Assembly (NCBI GenBank): GCA_013696015.1
Contig: JACCZI010000058.1
Coordinates: 1-6,072, forward strand
DNA from: Nocardioidaceae bacterium
GTDB lineage: Bacteria; Actinomycetota; Actinomycetes; Propionibacteriales; Nocardioidaceae
Direction: 5' to 3'
Length of the DNA stretch: 6,072 bases
The notes beneath the pieces were generated by a model, which saw nothing but the letters and a program-made list of their open reading frames with translations, searched no databases and was not told the origin of the DNA. Positions 5,497-6,072 of this stretch are shown here, piece after piece; the stretch's first letter is position 1; each line of letters starts with the position of its first letter. Made by a program: the position numbers and the translations under genes.

Positions 5497-6072
5497 TTGC
5501 GGGTCGTGGCCGTCATCCAGGCCCGCATGGGGTCCACCCGGCTGCCCGGGAAGGTCCTCGCCGACCTCGGGGGGACGTCGGTGCTCGGCTGGGTGTCTCG
5601 GGCGGCCCGCGCGGCAGGCTCGCTGGACGCCACCATCCTCGCGACCAGCACAGCCACCGCCGATGACCCGCTGGTGGCCGCCGCCGAGCAGCTCGCGATG
5701 CCGGTGGTCCGCGGGCCGATGGACGACGTCCTGACCCGCTACCTGGTGGCGTTGGCCGAGAACCCCTGCGACGCGGTCGTCCGGCTGACGGCGGACTGCC
5801 CGCTGCTCGATCCCGCCCTGATCGACCTGGTGGTCGACACCTGGCGGAGTGACCCCAGCTGGGAGTACCTCGCGACGACCCTGCACCGCACCCTGCCGCG
5901 TGGTCTCGACGTCGAGCTCGTCCGCTCCGACGTGCTGCAGAGCATCGACGCCGTCGCGCGGGGACACCACCGGCAGCACGTGACCTCGCTGCTGTACTCC
6001 GAGCCGCAGGGTCGCCGGTTGCTGGGGCTGAGCGTGTCGCCCGCCGCCGGCGACCTGCGGGTCACCCTCGAC
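5497..6072 (+). CDS. spsF: SpsF-type cytidylyltransferase/nucleotidyltransferase, probable pseudaminic acid pathway (partial, open at right edge)
   Basis: The frame is open for 192 codons from TTG 5497 to the window edge with no stop. The start is chosen for AGGAGG at 5485-5490 and because translation then begins MRVVAVIQARMGSTRLPGK. That is the classic N-terminus of the SpsF group, related to acylneuraminate cytidylyltransferases, and its Arg/Lys-rich loop binds the nucleotide triphosphate. Further motifs are RGPMDDVL (72-79), VVRLTADCPL (94-103, with Asp100 a likely metal ligand), PRGLDVEL (134-141), HHRQHVT (157-163), and DLRVTLD (186-192) at the edge. These proteins are typically about 230-250 residues, so only the last part is missing. 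Some homologues are fused to other domains, which cannot be excluded here. Beside pseB and pseC it is the best candidate in view for CMP activation of pseudaminic acid or a related sugar. It is SpsF-type, not the canonical PseF type with an 'IPARGGSKR' start, so its exact substrate is inferred. Confidence 0.85.
   Translation, partial: MRVVAVIQARMGSTRLPGKVLADLGGTSVLGWVSRAARAAGSLDATILATSTATADDPLVAAAEQLAMPVVRGPMDDVLTRYLVALAENPCDAVVRLTADCPLLDPALIDLVVDTWRSDPSWEYLATTLHRTLPRGLDVELVRSDVLQSIDAVARGHHRQHVTSLLYSEPQGRRLLGLSVSPAAGDLRVTLD

Noticed and set aside
5403..5657. N-terminal extension of pseB by 85 codons
   Set aside because: It would overlap the start of the SpsF-type gene on the opposite strand, has no PseB-like sequence, and ATG 5402 has its own ribosome binding site and the family N-terminus.

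Overview
The window is uniformly GC-rich (roughly 70% by eye) with strong G/C bias at third codon positions. Together with a DUF2332 gene, an LpqN-like lipoprotein, a GTG and a TTG start, and a possible leaderless promoter, this points to a high-GC actinobacterium. I cannot place the genus. Nothing looks phage- or transposon-derived, and I see no tRNA, rRNA, CRISPR array or insertion sequence. All but about 160 bases is coding.

Layout, left to right. (1) Positions 1-650, minus strand: the N-terminal 216 codons of a secreted lipoprotein that runs off the left edge. (2) Positions 651-708: a 58-bp divergent intergenic region. (3) Positions 709-3296, plus strand: four tightly packed genes that look like one operon. 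They encode a two-TM YflT/GsiB-neighbour-type stress-domain protein, a DUF2332 protein, a GT29 (sialyltransferase)-like protein, and a short coiled-coil protein. The junctions are +3 bp, +3 bp and a 4-bp ATGA overlap. (4) Positions 3275-5402, minus strand: pseC and pseB, overlapping by 26 bp. The 3' end of pseC overlaps the coiled-coil gene tail-to-tail by 22 bp. (5) Positions 5403-5496: a second short divergent intergenic region. (6) Positions 5497-6072, plus strand: a SpsF-type cytidylyltransferase starting at TTG and open at the right edge.

How the genes fit together. PseB (4,6-dehydratase/5-epimerase) and PseC (4-aminotransferase) carry out the first two committed steps from UDP-GlcNAc to pseudaminic acid, a bacterial nonulosonic (sialic-acid-like) sugar. 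A SpsF-family nucleotidyltransferase is a common companion and would be expected to make or support the CMP-activated sugar. The acetyltransferase (PseH), hydrolase (PseG) and synthase (PseI) are not in the window and probably lie to the right of the SpsF gene. The most interesting point is that the converging operon encodes a protein carrying sialyltransferase-like L, S and HX4E motifs. It is a candidate for the transferase that adds the nonulosonic acid to a surface glycan. Actinobacteria are known to carry nonulosonic-acid wall polymers (teichulosonic acids), so a wall or surface-protein acceptor is plausible, but nothing in the window proves it.
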